The notes beneath the pieces were generated by a model. The model saw only the letters and a program-made list of their open reading frames with translations. It was not told the DNA's origin and searched no databases. Below are positions 10,095-23,426 of a stretch of 40,000 nucleotides of DNA, one piece after another. This DNA comes from Chondrilla cf. caribensis (Eukaryota > Porifera > Demospongiae > Chondrillida > Chondrillidae). The stretch's first letter is position 1, and each line of letters opens with the position of its first letter. The translations under genes were made by a program, and so were the position numbers. Location: positions 1,274,547-1,314,546 of the forward strand of contig OZ026561.1 in NCBI GenBank assembly GCA_964020155.1, read 5' to 3'.

Positions 10095-11280
10095 AGACGA
10101 TGTTTTCACTAGCACTTGTGGTATGATCATCATTAAGTCTGTTTACTGTAAAACACTGTTGATGTATTATATTTATTCCACTATAATTCAATATGGGAGA
10201 TTTCATGCATTGGATACGCTGCCTCATTCACTTGGTATCCAAGTACCACCAAGAATTATAATTTATTTACAAAGTTGATACACACCAATACACATGCATG
10301 TATGCAATGTTGAAATTTGGAATGTGATTGCTATGCACAGTGTGCTGGACAAGAAATTCACTTAAAAAAACCACAGTAATTCCATCCACTGTATAAACAT
10401 GTTTCTATGTTTTAATACCCACAAGGGTCACGTACCCTATAAATCACTTCATCTGCAAATGTTGCTCATTTTAGGTGATTCAGGTGAAGCTTGCTAATAA
10501 GGCGGTCTCATTATAATTAGGCAACCTATACTTGATGTTTCAATTATAAAACACAGTCATGTATATTACGTCTTTGTATTTTTTTGTGAAGGAATAAAGA
10601 ATAGAATCACTATGAGTGCAAAGGTAGAATTCTGTAGTTGGACCCAATCGAGCAATAATTCTTAGAGGTAATTGTAAATCATAAGTGATGGTGAATTCAA
10701 TCCATCAAAGCACAAATAATAGTGAAATATTCACATGGTTGTTTCACAGTGTAAGCTATATGAGAGCCCTTCCCTGATTCCCAATAGGAAATACAGAAAC
10801 TGTTTTCCTGTCATTTGATACAACTTTGCCCATTGTTGTAACAATTTTTGTACTTGTTACATATTGAAAATCAGGAAAATTACAATGTGCTACACCTACA
10901 AACACGGACCTACTACCTACTCACACTGTTAAAGTTATGCAGATAATAGTTAGACAATATATTATAATTTTTCAGTGTTCGGTTATTGAGAAGGTGTACC
11001 TTCATGTCCTCTTCATGTGAATTATTGTGTCAAAGTACATACACATACATCAAAGATGGTGGTATTAGCCACAAGAGGGCCAATATGAAAATGCCTATAC
11101 GTAAACATGTCATTCCAATTAGCTATAGACTGCAATACAATACATACTGTTAAGTACTACAATGAGGAAGCAATTGGAGGGTGGGGGTGGCATCCTTATG
11201 AGATTCATTTTCAATTCCAAGAACTAGACATCAGACTGCATTGGCAATTGATTTAAAATACATCAATTATCACACTCTCC
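10095..11280. other. Intergenic region between genes 1 and 2
   Basis: No supported gene. The segment at about 10610-10760 (GTAGAATTCTGTAGTTGGA, AGTGAAATATTCA) resembles 18125-18270 upstream of gene 3. The 100 bp before the gene 2 TATA box also matches the equivalent stretch before gene 3. This confirms that the promoter-proximal DNA was duplicated together with the genes. Confidence 0.5.
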
Positions 11281-11282
11281 AG

Positions 11283-11290
11283 TATAAAAG
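11283..11290 (+). promoter_or_regulatory. TATA box of gene 2
   Basis: TATAAAAG, 73 bp before the gene 2 start codon, within CTCCAGTATAAAAGACCACA. The same 20-bp context occurs at gene 3 with one difference, and similarity continues on both sides (CAGCACACA downstream). Confidence 0.78.
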
Positions 11291-11355
11291 ACCACACATA
11301 CCTGGACCTCAGCACACAAAGCTAGCAACCAAGTGATATTAGCTGTAGATAAGAA

Positions 11356-14300
11356 ATGTGGATTTCTACTCTCTGTTTTGCTGTTATGGTGTTTTTAAGT
11401 GGGCTGTCTATTACAGGAGCTCAGCAAATTGACGGGTAGGTTTGATACTTGTTCTTAAGCATACAACTTGATAATGGATAGTCACCAAGTTTGTTCCAGC
11501 ACAACTATAATATTACACACAACTTCCGTATTCCACTCACTTAATATCCAATGTACAATCCCACCTAGGGCAGCTAGTCTCATGAACACCTGTCCGTTAT
11601 TACAGTTAATAGTATTAATAAATATAATATTATACAGTAAAATTAACTCTTGATATTAATACATATTATGTCTATATATCTAATTTAGATGTGATCTATG
11701 CACTCGTCAAGTACCTTATCAGGTGCGTCTGAGTCGCCAGGTCTTCTATTATATATCAACTACTGTATCGCGTCAGACATGTAGCCGTTCCCGGTGGAGA
11801 AGAAGATGCAGCACAGTGTAAGCAGACACGCGATGTTAGGCACTGTTACATGTAACTTCTGTAACTGTATACTGCATGACACCAACTATGAGATCAGCTA
11901 TGTATATACACAAAATAATATACTGTACTCCAAATGTTGTCAGGTTCTTCATAGCTATAATAGATGCAGTCACTGCATTCCATGAAATATGATTGCGACT
12001 ATAATAATTGGTATTATTAATTTTCATACTTCTTCTAATGAGCTAGTTATTATGTTGGATCACCCTCAAGAAGATATCGCACACAATACTACTATGTGAC
12101 AAGATACTGGACAATGAACTACTGCTGTGTTGACAGTCCTTCTAGTGAGTGAATGTTCAAATGGATCTTAACTTCTTATGTAAAGAAATTTGTCTATTTC
12201 AGATTTGATTATGGAGGGACAGATTAAACTTGTTGGCGGCCCGACATTGAATGAAGGTCGACTGATGATAAACTACAAACAGTATTACGGAGCAGTGTGT
12301 GATGATAGATTTGACACCCACGATGCAAACACGGTATGTCATCAGCTGGGATTTGCAGGACAAGAGAATATTACAGGTTGTTGTCCCTATGGGAGAAGAA
12401 GCTGTGGCGAGATCTGGTTGGATGATCTGGGATGTAGCTCACGAGATGCCTGGTTGGCCAACTGCACTCACAGAGGATGGGGAGTGGAGGACTGTCATCC
12501 CGGAGAAGAGATCGGATTGAAATGCAAACGTGAGTCCAAGGTTTTCACTTGTCGAATAAGACAGTTAGACCTGTTATAGTTCAAGAAATTATCAATTACA
12601 TATTCGATTAGCACTGGTATGATAATAATAATATTTATTTTAGCAAGCATGAATCTTCGTTTATCTGGTGGCAAGAATCCCTTTGAAGGTCGAGTGGAGC
12701 AGTACTATGCTGGAGCATGGGGTACTGTCTGTGATGATGGGTGGGACATGAACAATGCCAAAGTCATCTGTAGACAACTTGGTTTGGGAGAAGCAGTGGA
12801 TGCTAAAGTAGGTGCCTATTTTGGTCAAGGACGAGGCTACACAATGCTCTCCAATGTTGACTGCATTGGTCATGAATCAGCTCTTGGGTGGTGCCTGCAT
12901 TCTGGATGGAATGGAAGTACCTGTCCTCATTCTAAAGATGCTGGTGTTGTCTGTAAAGGTATATTATACAGGATAATTAATTGTATAGTGCAATCACCAT
13001 GTTCCAGGCACAGATATCATAGACCATGCATACTATGAACCTCTGTTATTTGACATACAACTGACTGTCCATTCAGTGTCAGATTCTGAAAGTTTGTACT
13101 CAGTGTTTTGGTCTAACTTACAACTTGAAGCGAGTTGAACATGATAAGAACATATTATGTGTAGTAATCTTATTATGTAAGTGTACACGAATATGACATT
13201 GACATGAAAAGGGTATGCCTATTGTGATCATGTCCACTATTACCTGAGGTTTGTTTCATTGTTATTCTACACTTGACATTCTGAAGGTCCTGTTCCAGCC
13301 AGTTTCAGAGCCATTGACATTGGAAGCAATTATGTGGTCTTCACCTTTGTTCTTCCCAAACAACTTCAGTTCACTGATGTTGTGAAAACGTACAAAGTTT
13401 CCTTTCACCCTCTACCAATACTAGGATTACACATAACAAATGTTAACAAAACTCCCACCAATCGTAAAAGTGTAAATCCTCGCTTCACCATTACTAGTCT
13501 GGATCCATGTACAAAGTATAGATTCAAAGTGGCAGTAGTGGCCTCAACAGTAGCAGGAGGAACTGGCCCATTCAGTAAATCTCTGGATATTACCACTTCA
13601 CAAAAAGGTAAGTATGTTGGAGAACAAATGCATGATTGCATCATCTAATATGTTATTTTCAAAATATTTCTTGATGTATATACAGTGTATTTGCACAATG
13701 TACAAAGTAGCCTTCAAGCTAATAGATTGTAAAATATCATAACGACCATTTTTGAGCACATTGTATATTACAATTACAGAATCTAATATTAATAACATAT
13801 TTGTGCACTGCTGTGACATATTAAAACATACATACATATGTAAAGAACTGTTATATTGAAATCTCTAGCTAGATTTGAATATGCTGAATAATATGTACAT
13901 ATTATATATTATGTACGCATGTGCACTGATTCAAAGCATGATTATATAATAATTTAGAGTTACTGTAATGTGGCATACTTGAAATAATTATACATTCCCT
14001 CTACTTCATGCAGCTCCTGGACATGTATCCTCTTTCTCTGGACATTCCGTCAATTCAAGCTGCATTGAGCTATCATTACAACCTCCCATTATGACTGGCT
14101 GTAATGTGGTCAGATATTATGCTCTGTCATACCAATCTTTGTCAGGAGGTGGAAGTGGTTTCCGTGTCAGCAGGACCCTCACTGTCTCTTCTCCAGTTGT
14201 TAATAATAAAATTTTTGTGTGTGGATTGAGAGTTAACATCCTCTACAACTTTGTGATAGCGGCAGTCAATGGAGCAGGAAGGGGACCCACCACTGCCATA

Positions 14301-15091
14301 CGAATCTACCACTATGACCCAAGTTTCAAGTGAGTTGTGTCCGTACAATGGACATATGCACATGTACATGCATACATACGACTATATTATTCTCCTAGAA
14401 ATTCAACAATGCAAACAATTAAGTATATACAGTATAGAACCTTGCTAGGACAAACACCTTTAAGGCAAATTTCTGCTTAATACAATCATCATTTGGTTTG
14501 CTGTAGTAGGATACGAATAGTAAGCAATCCTGATAAGGAGAACGTCCAATAAAAAGAACTCATTTTATGGGTCCCTTGTACAGTTTGTCTTAGCAAGTTT
14601 CTACTGTACGTATGTATATATATATATAGTACATTCATTGATGTTAATGGTAATTTTTGTGGGATCTAACTCTCACCAATTATGTGAGCAATTGCATGAC
14701 ATTGTACACGGTAAAGAAATATTAATAATCACTCTCTTTGTAAAACAATTAATTCAAGTCAATACTTGGGATTCTTTATTAGGTTTATATGAACCTTAGC
14801 AAGAGTTGTTACGTATGTTCATCTAAGCCCTTGTGCTCGAATTCTAGCCTAATTTCCAATTTTGTGTGTATCGAAATCAGCCATTTTTTCGCACAATATA
14901 TTTGTCAATTTGCAAAGGATAATATGCATACACCACCTGCAAAACTTTACATTGCATACCAAATGTTTCTTTTTACATGTCTAGATATGTATACAATTAT
15001 TATGTATATCTACAATTTGACAAGGAACATTGCCATGTGATGTCATGTGATTACTCACATACAATTCTTCTCCAACTGCAGTGGGAAGTGA
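11356..15091 (+). CDS. Gene 2: secreted Arg/Tyr-repeat, SRCR x2, FN3 x2 protein
   Basis: Exons 11356-11435, 11689-11817, 12071-12144, 12203-12529, 12644-12958, 13287-13607, 14014-14329 and 15082-15091 join in phase to 523 residues. The signal peptide ends near TGA-QQ. The order is then an Arg/Tyr-rich exon starting CDLC, a Tyr-rich exon ending YCC, SRCR1 (about 95-203), SRCR2 (204-308), FN3-1 (309-415), FN3-2 (416-520) and N-G-K-stop. SRCR1 carries the extra CC and C in its loop; SRCR2 has the usual six cysteines. NSS in FN3-2 and NIT and NCT in SRCR1 are likely glycosylation sites. Exons 2-5 and introns 2-4 are almost identical to gene 1, whereas intron 5, intron 6, the promoter and exon 1 look like gene 3, so the gene appears mosaic. 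Intron 7 contains a small inverted-repeat element. Extracellular binding or adhesion is the likely role by family; the ligand is unknown. Confidence 0.87.
14428..14608. mobile_element. MITE, family A, in gene 2 intron 7
   Basis: Begins TACAGTATAGAACCTTGC, then TAGGACAAAC. The end, read in reverse complement, is TACAGTAGAAACTTGC followed by TAAGACAAAC. The terminal inverted repeats are therefore about 26 bp around a 181-bp element with TA at both ends, as in Tc1/mariner-pogo-type non-autonomous elements. The interior has no ORF of note. Related copies are at 15685-15874 and, decayed, at about 30483-30597. Confidence 0.8.
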
Positions 15092-15684
15092 TCTACCAGT
15101 GTGTGCTCAATCATGATCAAGTGTGCATTCATATTTCCTTCCTAGATAACATATATAATACTAATAGACACATATAATTGTAGTCATGGTTAATCACTGC
15201 TGCATTACATGTAGATTATGTATGTGGCAAGTGTGTACCACCTATAAGATGGCATTAATGCACATAGTCTTTGTAGGATGTGCTCCACATCAGAAAACTT
15301 TCAGTGTGTGTGTCATTGAATTACATTAATTCATTTGTTACTATATACGGTTAGTATTAAAGCATGCCAATGCCCCCGTACAAATATACATAATACTGTT
15401 ACATACAGTTCACACAACAGACTGTCTGGGTCTAAACTGCATGGTTTGGAGGAAGCACTTTCTTACTCAGTATATGTCATGGCATGATGGAAATGCATAA
15501 TGATATAATACTATATACCATGGCAGTGCATGATTTATACATTATCCATAATAATAATATTTCTACGTATATTATTCCATTATGTGCAGTATATACAGAA
15601 CATACATATTATTAGCATAGCATATACACTTGCACATACACTATATACATCACTGTCCCAGGTTCTGATGTGAAATAACAATAA

Positions 15685-15874
15685 TACAGTGGAAACTCTT
15701 GAAGACAAACTACAAGAGACCTACTAAAATTTGTTCTTGTTATCAGATGCTCTTTTTAATATCAGGATTGGCTTACTATATGTACACTACAGCAAACAAA
15801 TGATGCTTGGAAATTAGTTCGTATTAAACAGAAATTTGTTTTAAGAGTGTTTATCTTAACTAGGCTCTACTGTA
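15685..15874. mobile_element. MITE, family A, downstream of gene 2
   Basis: Starts TACAGTGGAAACTCTT, then GAAGACAAAC. The reverse complement of its end starts TACAGTAGAGCCTAG. Its termini and length (190 bp) match the element at 14428-14608, and its interior (ATCAGATGCTCTTTTTAA) matches, in reverse complement, the decayed copy in gene 4 intron 6. Confidence 0.75.
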
Positions 15875-16039
15875 TCATAGTACATGTGCATTGTGTCAAT
15901 TATTTCAAACACGATTCTGTTTTATTGCTGTACACACAGTATATACGATTTTGATTTTATTGTGTATGATATTCATATTAATTTATGTAAATATACATAG
16001 TATAGGTATATAAATCAGTATAGATTACATTTAATAGCG

Positions 16040-17000
16040 AGAAAGTAGAATCCTTATGTGTAAAGTATGTGGTTTAGGATATCATAATTGCATTTGGAAT
16101 CATACTGTACCACATATTCCACACTTTCATCACACATTAGTCATGTACATAATATCACTGGTAGTCAAATTGGAGGTACCGATCACACTTGGAGGGAGGA
16201 TGGCCATGGGTAATGGTAGTCAAATTGAAGGTATATACCTATATATCACAAATGGAGGAGGGATAGTGATAAGGAATTGATTCCTATACGCCAGATCCCA
16301 TAGATGGGTCTCGATATCAAATAAAATCAATGTATCCCACAGTGACGATGTATGTACATGGATGGAGATAATTGTGTACCTAGCTGTATAATGTGCATGC
16401 ATGATCCCATATTTACCAATTGTAAGTGCATGATCCCGTACTTAAGTTACATTACAAAATGTGCATGGTATACACATACTGTTACAGTGGTACGTATAGG
16501 GTGCCCTTAACTGAGCATTAATTTGAGCTTAGTACTTCATTCTTACAATAACTATTATTATTTCATAGTGTAAGCCACATGCATCTTCCAACCTTACACA
16601 AGCTCATCCACATCAACCTGGTCAAGACAGGAGCCTCAGAAATATCTTATATATAGTCATTGCCAAGAATGTGCATGTTTGTAAGGGAAGGGGGTGTATT
16701 ATGTTTCAACCAAATTATTCAATTATATGAACTAATTCATCCACAAACATATGTTCTGGAAACATAACAATGCATAATGATAATTATAACACTAAACAAC
16801 ATGTTTTTCTCAGCAATGGAAGCCATGTTGATAGTGATCTTGTGTTAACAAACACTCATGAGTTTGTCAACATGAAACCTCCCACTGCCTTCACTGCTTC
16901 TCCCAAACCAAGTTGTCTACAACCAACTAGCATCATTCATGCCCCATACATGTATGTAAATTATGCATTGTATGATTGTATCATTTGAATCATTACTGTT
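16040..17000. repeat. Intergenic repeat block O-P-Q (shared with 24455-25690)
   Basis: Three sub-segments recur downstream of gene 3. O is 16040-16180 (GAAAGTAGAATCCTTATGTG). P is about 16255-16440 (GATAGTGATAAGGAATTGAT). Q is about 16495-16870 (CAAGCTCATCCACATCAACC, then CAATGGAAGCCATGTTGA). The order here is O-P-Q; after gene 3 it is O-Q-P-Q. Q includes a pyrimidine-AG followed by a frame beginning NGSHVDSDLVLTNTHE, open to a stop at 16988. Its coding status is unproven and is discussed in the findings. Confidence 0.65.
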
Positions 17001-17166
17001 TTAGGTGCCTATACATAACATGTTACTTTTATAACCGTACTAGTCACATTTGTAAGTAACTTAATGGTCAATAATTGTATTCTCATTATGTAATTTGACA
17101 TTTTAGCAATGTGTACATTGCACGAGTGTATGTACTGTAGACATGCATGCACGCGTCAACACACAG

Positions 17167-17167
<1 letters not shown>

Positions 17168-17220
<53 letters not shown>

Positions 17221-17242
17221 ACACACACACGCACACACACAA
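17168..17242. repeat. (CA)n microsatellite
   Basis: A nearly pure CA run with a GTAC and a CG interruption near its right end. It is intergenic between genes 2 and 3. Confidence 0.93.
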
Positions 17243-17400
17243 TTAATTTTAGTTCTGGTCTCCAATTGGGTCTGGATATCAGCTTGGCACTTGCAATCTC
17301 CATAATATGTACATAACCCTAGAATAATATTTGGAGGTGCTTAGCATTCATTAATCTATGGAAAGGTAATATGAATAAAACTCTTAAGCACCATCAGGTA

Positions 17401-17569
17401 TTTAGTGGAACCTCTCTATTAAGGACACTTTGGCACCTTGATTTTAGTCCTTATTACAGAGGTTTCCTCAATTCAGAGGTCACTTTTACACCACAGTACT
17501 ACACCGAGACACAGAATGGTGTCCATATTACAGAGGCTTTTACAGGGGTTTCTAATAGGTCCCACTGTG
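17401..17569. mobile_element. MITE, family B (degraded), upstream of gene 3
   Basis: Contains AGTGGAACCTCTCTATTA near the left end and, at the right, TCTAATAGGTCCCACTG. The interior (TCAGTCCTTATTACAGAGG-like words and ACAGAATGGTGTCC) matches the better-preserved copy at 35798-35976 in an ARS2 intron. The left terminus has lost the canonical CAGTGG start. Confidence 0.75.
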
Positions 17570-17689
17570 TATGGGAGAGTGGGCTTGTTGGGCTGTTACT
17601 TCCTTCAGACCTACGTAGCTGGTGATTAAATTTAAATTACAAAACTCTCCTCATTTTCATGCATAGCCTGTAACAGTATATCAGTTGTG

Positions 17690-18770
17690 GATATGGTTGC
17701 TTTGTAGCAGTTTAACTAGTTGGCCTTGTGAATTTGATCCATTGAAATGAATCAACTTGTAGGATTCCAGAAGCTGATCTGTTACAACAAACATGTTTAT
17801 GCCCTAATTGATTCCCATCACTATTGTGGCTTGCTACTAGCAGTACTAGTGCTAGTGCTTCCATGAACAAAGTACTGACTGTGTACTATCATAACAGGTA
17901 GACATACCCTATTGAAAGATTTGAAGTCTGTAGTTTGGAATAAATCAGTTCTTGTTCTACGTATTTTGTTCTTGTTATAATGTTCTATCTTGACATTAAA
18001 GCTATAATAACTAAACGTGATGCTTTCACCAGTCATCAGGTTTATTACCTTCTTGCATAGCAGTACAGCATGAAAGCATGCTTATGCCATTGCGAGAATT
18101 ACTATGGTTTCTTTATGTTCCAACCAATACAAATGGTGGAATTCTGCAGTTGGATGCAATCGACTAACAATTCTCGGATCAAAAGACCAACACACCAATT
18201 GCACACCATGTGCAGGGGTGCGTACAATTTTGTCACATCCACTAATAATAGTAGAATATTTCCAATACTGTTTTACATCCTATACATCAATTACACATGG
18301 GTATCCTATTATCATATCAATATCCTGATAAACTATCCTCCTGCCATCTGTCCCCATTGTGGTAGCAAGTTTTGTACTTCTTATTGAAAATATCTGGAAA
18401 TTAACCATGAACAAGAATTAATATTAATAGCAATGAGCTACACCTGGAAGTGTGGAAGTACCTGCTATATATTGCACTTATTATACAAACACTGATAAAG
18501 TTATGTAGATAACACATTGAGGAATTTTCTTGGATTGTTTTGTCATTGAATAGGTGCACCAGGCAACTTTAAGCAAAAAAGTGTCAATATCAAATTCGTG
18601 CCTATGCATAACATGTTTTTCCAATTAGTCATGTCTGTTCTGTTAATTGGTAAAGCTAGAAAACTATTAGAGAGGTAGACTGGACAGCATCCTTATAAGT
18701 GACTTACTTAATCTCAAGAGCTAGGCATCAGATTACATTGACATTTATAATACATTGATTTTCACATGAA
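17690..18770. other. Upstream region of gene 3 with duplicated segments
   Basis: Positions 17690-17915 are a diverged copy of the 8755-8935 and 9188-9345 repeat. Positions about 18125-18270 resemble 10610-10760 upstream of gene 2. I see no supported gene; the ORFs here are short and lack family resemblance. Confidence 0.5.
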
Positions 18771-18778
18771 CTCTCCAG

Positions 18779-18786
18779 TATAAAAG
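18779..18786 (+). promoter_or_regulatory. TATA box of gene 3
   Basis: TATAAAAG, 66 bp before the first start codon of gene 3, in the context CTCCAGTATAAAAGACCAGA, almost the same as gene 2. Confidence 0.77.
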
Positions 18787-18844
18787 ACCAGACATACCGG
18801 GACTTCAGCACACACATCCATCAACCAAGTGACACTAGTCATAG

Positions 18845-21800
18845 ATGAAAATGAAGTTTCCTGCTCTATATTTGGCTACTACAGTGTTTTTTATTGGGTT
18901 GCCTCTCACAGGAGCTCAGCAAATTGATCGGTGAGTTTGGTGCTGTATATATACAGTGTTAGACAACGTGATTAAAGATAGTCACCAAGTTTGATCTTAG
19001 AGTTATCAGATAAATTTTGTATGAGGACAAACATAGGGTGTGTCATCACGGTGTTTCACGAGGTGTGCATCTGCGCTCCCATTGAGAATTGTTCATGCAC
19101 TTTACAGTCAGTGCACAGTGCATCAAGTAATTTACTGTAAACCAACACCCTTTGAAAGTGGGGTTCATTGCAAGACAAGTAGCTTGATTAGATTAGCTAC
19201 ATTGCAGTGAATGTTGTAACAAATGTATGACTTAAAACTGTGCAAAATTAAATTGAAATGTGAGTACACAATTAATACACAACTGTGTTTGTGTATACAT
19301 GTATGCATCAGCTGATACTAGGGCTGTGGCATTCAATGATATCTATTCATGTAAGTGACCGTGATTTGAGTCGAGCACTGATCATGATGGATATGTTATG
19401 TAGTAATAGATATATACATATACGTATGTAGTATTGCAGGTACTGAAAGATGACTAAGTGATAATAGCAGTGAACATGTTATGGGTTATAATCCTTTGAA
19501 CTGTAGATGTGATCAATGCACTCGTCGAGTGCCTTATCAATTACGCCAGTACCGTCAAGTTTCGTATCGGGCTCGACTGTATCGTCGGGTATCTTCTCGG
19601 TCAACAAAGTACACAAAATCTTATTATTATGTATCAGAACTCAGGTATCGTAGTTCAAGAGAGGATGACATGTAGGTAGGACAGCACACATGCAATAAAA
19701 ACTTTATGTGTATAAGTGGAGCTGCCATTGAGTTGCTCTCAAAAGTATAGATTTGTAAACATTACATATGTATGTACATGTACACATGTACGTAGCTATT
19801 TGGTAATCATACTTTTGTATGCATATACACTACAAGCCATCACTCTATTGAATGTCTGAAATATTCTGCTGAATTTTATCAATTTGAAGGCTGTTATATA
19901 TAATATACATAATATTATGTATCATGTGGATGTACTTTTCTACTGAGCAAGATATTGGATGGTTACTTCAGTCAGGCAACGTATCCAGGCTTATTACACA
20001 ACAATATATCGTTTGGAATCTTACTTTGCAACAAAATATCGCATGCAATCTTATTATGTGTCAAGTTACTGGAATATGAGCTACTGCTGTATTGACAATC
20101 CTTCTACTAGTAGTAAGTTTGCATGCATAGTACACCTGAAATGCTTAAATGCCAATGACATTGCAATTCAATATCAATGTATTAAATTGAATATATTGCT
20201 TACAGAATTAGCTATGGAAGGACACATTAAACTTGTTGATGGACCAACACCAACTGAAGGCCGCTTAATGATCAACTACAAGGACCACTACGGAGCAGTG
20301 TGTGATGACAGGTTTGACACTCAAGATGCAAACACAGTATGTCATCAGCTGGGATTTGCTGGACAACAGAGCATTACTGGTTGTTGTCCCTATGGGAGGA
20401 GGAGTTGTGGTGAGATCTGGTTGGATGAGCTGGGATGTAGCTCACGAGATGTCTGGTTGGCCAACTGCACTCACCGAGGATGGGGAGTGGAGGATTGTCA
20501 TTCTGGAGAAGAAATTGGATTGAAATGCAACCGTGAGTTTGTAATTTGATTTTGACTGTCAGTGTGTAAGATATTTCGGAAAGAGTTCAAACTGACAGAA
20601 TAACAAGGTTAGTGTTAATGAGAATCATGAGGATTCTATTAATTTTGTACTACTCTATCATTCTGTCTAATAATTCCATTTTTGTACATGGAAAGAGTTT
20701 AACAATGATTGGTCATTCCAATTTTATTATTAACACTGTTACAGCAAGCTTGAATCTGCGTTTCTCTGGTGGCAACCATCCCTTTGAAGGTCGAGTGGAG
20801 CAGTACTATGCTGGAACATGGGGTACTGTCTGTGATGATGGGTGGGACTTGAATGATGCTAAAGTTGCCTGCAGACAAATTGGCTTGGGAGAAGCAGTGA
20901 AGGCTGTGGGAGGTGCACTGTTTGGTCAAGGACGAGGCTACACAATGCTCTCCAACGTTGACTGCATTGGTCATGAATCAGCTCTTGGGTGGTGCCTACA
21001 TTCTGGATGGAGGGGGAGGACCTGTTCTCATTCTAAAGATGCTGGTGTTGTCTGTAAAGGTATACATACAGGATAATTGTATAGTGCAATCATCATAATC
21101 CCACATTCTTCGAACAGTGTTTAGACAAGGCATATTTATTGATGTAAATCATTGATGATTGAGTAGAATAAGTGTTTGCTTATCACTAGTATAATCATGT
21201 TCACCATATTCCCTAAGGTTTGTTACATTTTTTCATCACTATTTTACATTTGACATCCTGAAGGTCCTGTTCCGGAGAATTTCACAGCCATTCACATTGG
21301 AAGTAATTCTGTGGTCTTCACCTTTAACCTTCCAAAACAACTTCAGTTTACTGATATTGTGAAAGAATACAAAGTTGCCTTTCACCCGCTACCGATGCAA
21401 GGACTACACATAACACAAGTTAAAATTACTCCCACCAATCGTAAAAGTGTAAAACCTCGCTTCACCATTACTGATCTGCGTCCATGTTCAAAGTATGAAT
21501 TCAAAGTAGCAGTGGTGGCCTCAACACTGGCAGGAGGAACTGGTCCATTTAGTGAATCTCTAGATGTTACCACTTCACAAAAAGGTTAGTACGTTGGAGT
21601 ATAAATGCATGATTGTATCATCAACAGTACTTTATTTTCCCAAAATAATTATTAATTTTCATTCATTGCATTTGCACAATTCTTTGAATTAAGTTGTATT
21701 CATGTTATATTGGGCAGTAAAATGTTAAAGGAGGGTTGACATTTGGAATGACATTTCATGAAAAAAACATTTTGGAGCAGGTTGTATTTTACAATTACAG

Positions 21801-23426
21801 AACCTATATAATATTTATAAATTTGGGTATTAATTGCTCACGTATAAAATTATACGTGCATATGTAAAGAACATCGGCATTAAAATTCCTGAATTTCAAT
21901 ATGCTGCATGCATGTGCACTGTTACAAACCATGACTATATAAAAATTATACATATACCACATTATCGTAACATAATGTGGTATACTTTTCAAATTCATAA
22001 CATTTCCCTACTCAATGCAGCTCCTGGACATGTATCCTCTTTCTCTGGACATTCCTTCAATTCAAGCTGCATCCAGCTGTCACTGGTACCTCCCATCAGG
22101 ACTGGGTGTAATGTGATCAGTCATTATGACCTGTCATACCAATCTTTGTATGGAGGAGAAAATGGCTTCCATGTCAACAAGCAACTCAATATCACATCTC
22201 CAGTTATTGTTTGTGGATTGAGGGTATAATGTCCTCTACAACTTTACAATAGCGGCAGTCAATGGAGCAGGACGAGGACCCACCACTGCCATACGGATCT
22301 ACCACTATGACCCTAGTTCCTAGTAAGTATTGTGACACCATGAGTAATCTATAGACATAATTCAGTTTGTTCGTTCATTTATATGTTTGCAAATTGAGTT
22401 GGAATTACCACACAGAACATTATCAAGCACTTGGGAATTATACAAACAATGTAGTAAAAGTATATAATATTAAATAATTTATTTGTTGATGTTAACAATA
22501 TTATCATTAAGTAAGTATTAGCATTGCCCACTTAATTGATGGCTTATCTCATTTCAATGAGATAATAGTCAGTTGGAGTCCTTCAGGTGTTCCATAAGCT
22601 TGATCATTTATTACAGGTGCTCTAATGTTGTTATCTATGTTAATTATAAATTCCCTTTGTCTTCCGTTACCATGGTAACTGGGTGATATCACTGGGTAAT
22701 CCTAAGACTATCTATCCCAAATATCACCTGGTGAGGACTAACTAATAGACTAATTACAATAGTTTCCATGCATTCCGTTGAGTCAGCATATATGAATATC
22801 ATCAGCACTACATGAATAACAATGATCTCGAAAGGAAGACAAATTAGTTAGCACCCAATTATTCAGATGGCGGCTTAATAGAATTACTCAACATCGGCTC
22901 TCTCTCGGTCTCGTATTCTATTACAGCAGCTCCTATCCTTACAATTGGGCAATAATTACTACATATACACAACTCACAGCCTGTCATGATCACAGTGACC
23001 CTCCTGCATATACTGCACATATGCATATTATTATGTAAAATTTTTTGTGAAATTTTTGACTTTCACCAATTACATGAGCAAATGTACGTATGTACATTGC
23101 AAGGAATTATTCATAAACACTTGTCTTGTCTTTGTTAAAAAAACTATAGATCATCAAATCAATGTAACTATAACCAAAGGATTCATTTGATTTTTCTATT
23201 CCGAATCATGAATAAGAATGCAAATTACTGTATGCGTCATCATAATTTGGTCAATGTGCAAAGCAAATATATACCTTACACAAAATTTACTGTATACCGA
23301 ATGTTTCTCTTTACACATCGAGATATGTATGCAATTATTATGTATACATTAATTTTCAATTTGACATGGAACATTACCATGTAATGCCATAAGATGCAAT
23401 TATTCTCTAACTGCAGTGGGAAGTGA
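18845..23426 (+). CDS. Gene 3: SRCR x2, FN3 x2 protein with a frameshift in the last FN3 exon
   Basis: Exons 18845-18930, 19507-19671, 19976-20112, 20206-20532, 20745-21059, 21264-21584, 22021-22322 and 23417-23426. The signal peptide (a second in-frame ATG lies two codons on) ends near TGA-QQ. The repeat exons encode CDQC, Arg/Tyr decapeptides and four Tyr-rich units ending YCC. SRCR1 is about 130-238, SRCR2 239-343 and FN3-1 344-450. Exon 7 is 302 bp instead of 316. Relative to genes 1 and 2 it lacks 15 bp (codons around NNK) and gains 1 bp after GGATTGAGGGT. The frame therefore stops at TAA 22227-22229, giving 519 residues without the last third of FN3-2. Beyond the shift, the original frame, splice donor and terminal exon (Y-G-K-stop) are intact. 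Either the change is recent, or it is a sequencing or assembly error. The other exons show no damage. Confidence 0.8.

Noticed and set aside
16220..16402. Minus-strand ORFs with a shared SLWDT / NQFLITIP pattern (also 25033-25284)
   Set aside because: The similarity is explained by duplication of non-coding segment P. Frames and ends differ, and no splice sites or starts support coding.
22224..22252. A 29-nt GT...AG stretch that could be a mini-intron removing the gene 3 stop
   Set aside because: It is far too short for splicing, and removing it does not restore the FN3 frame (it yields R-Q instead of the conserved A-A-V-N).
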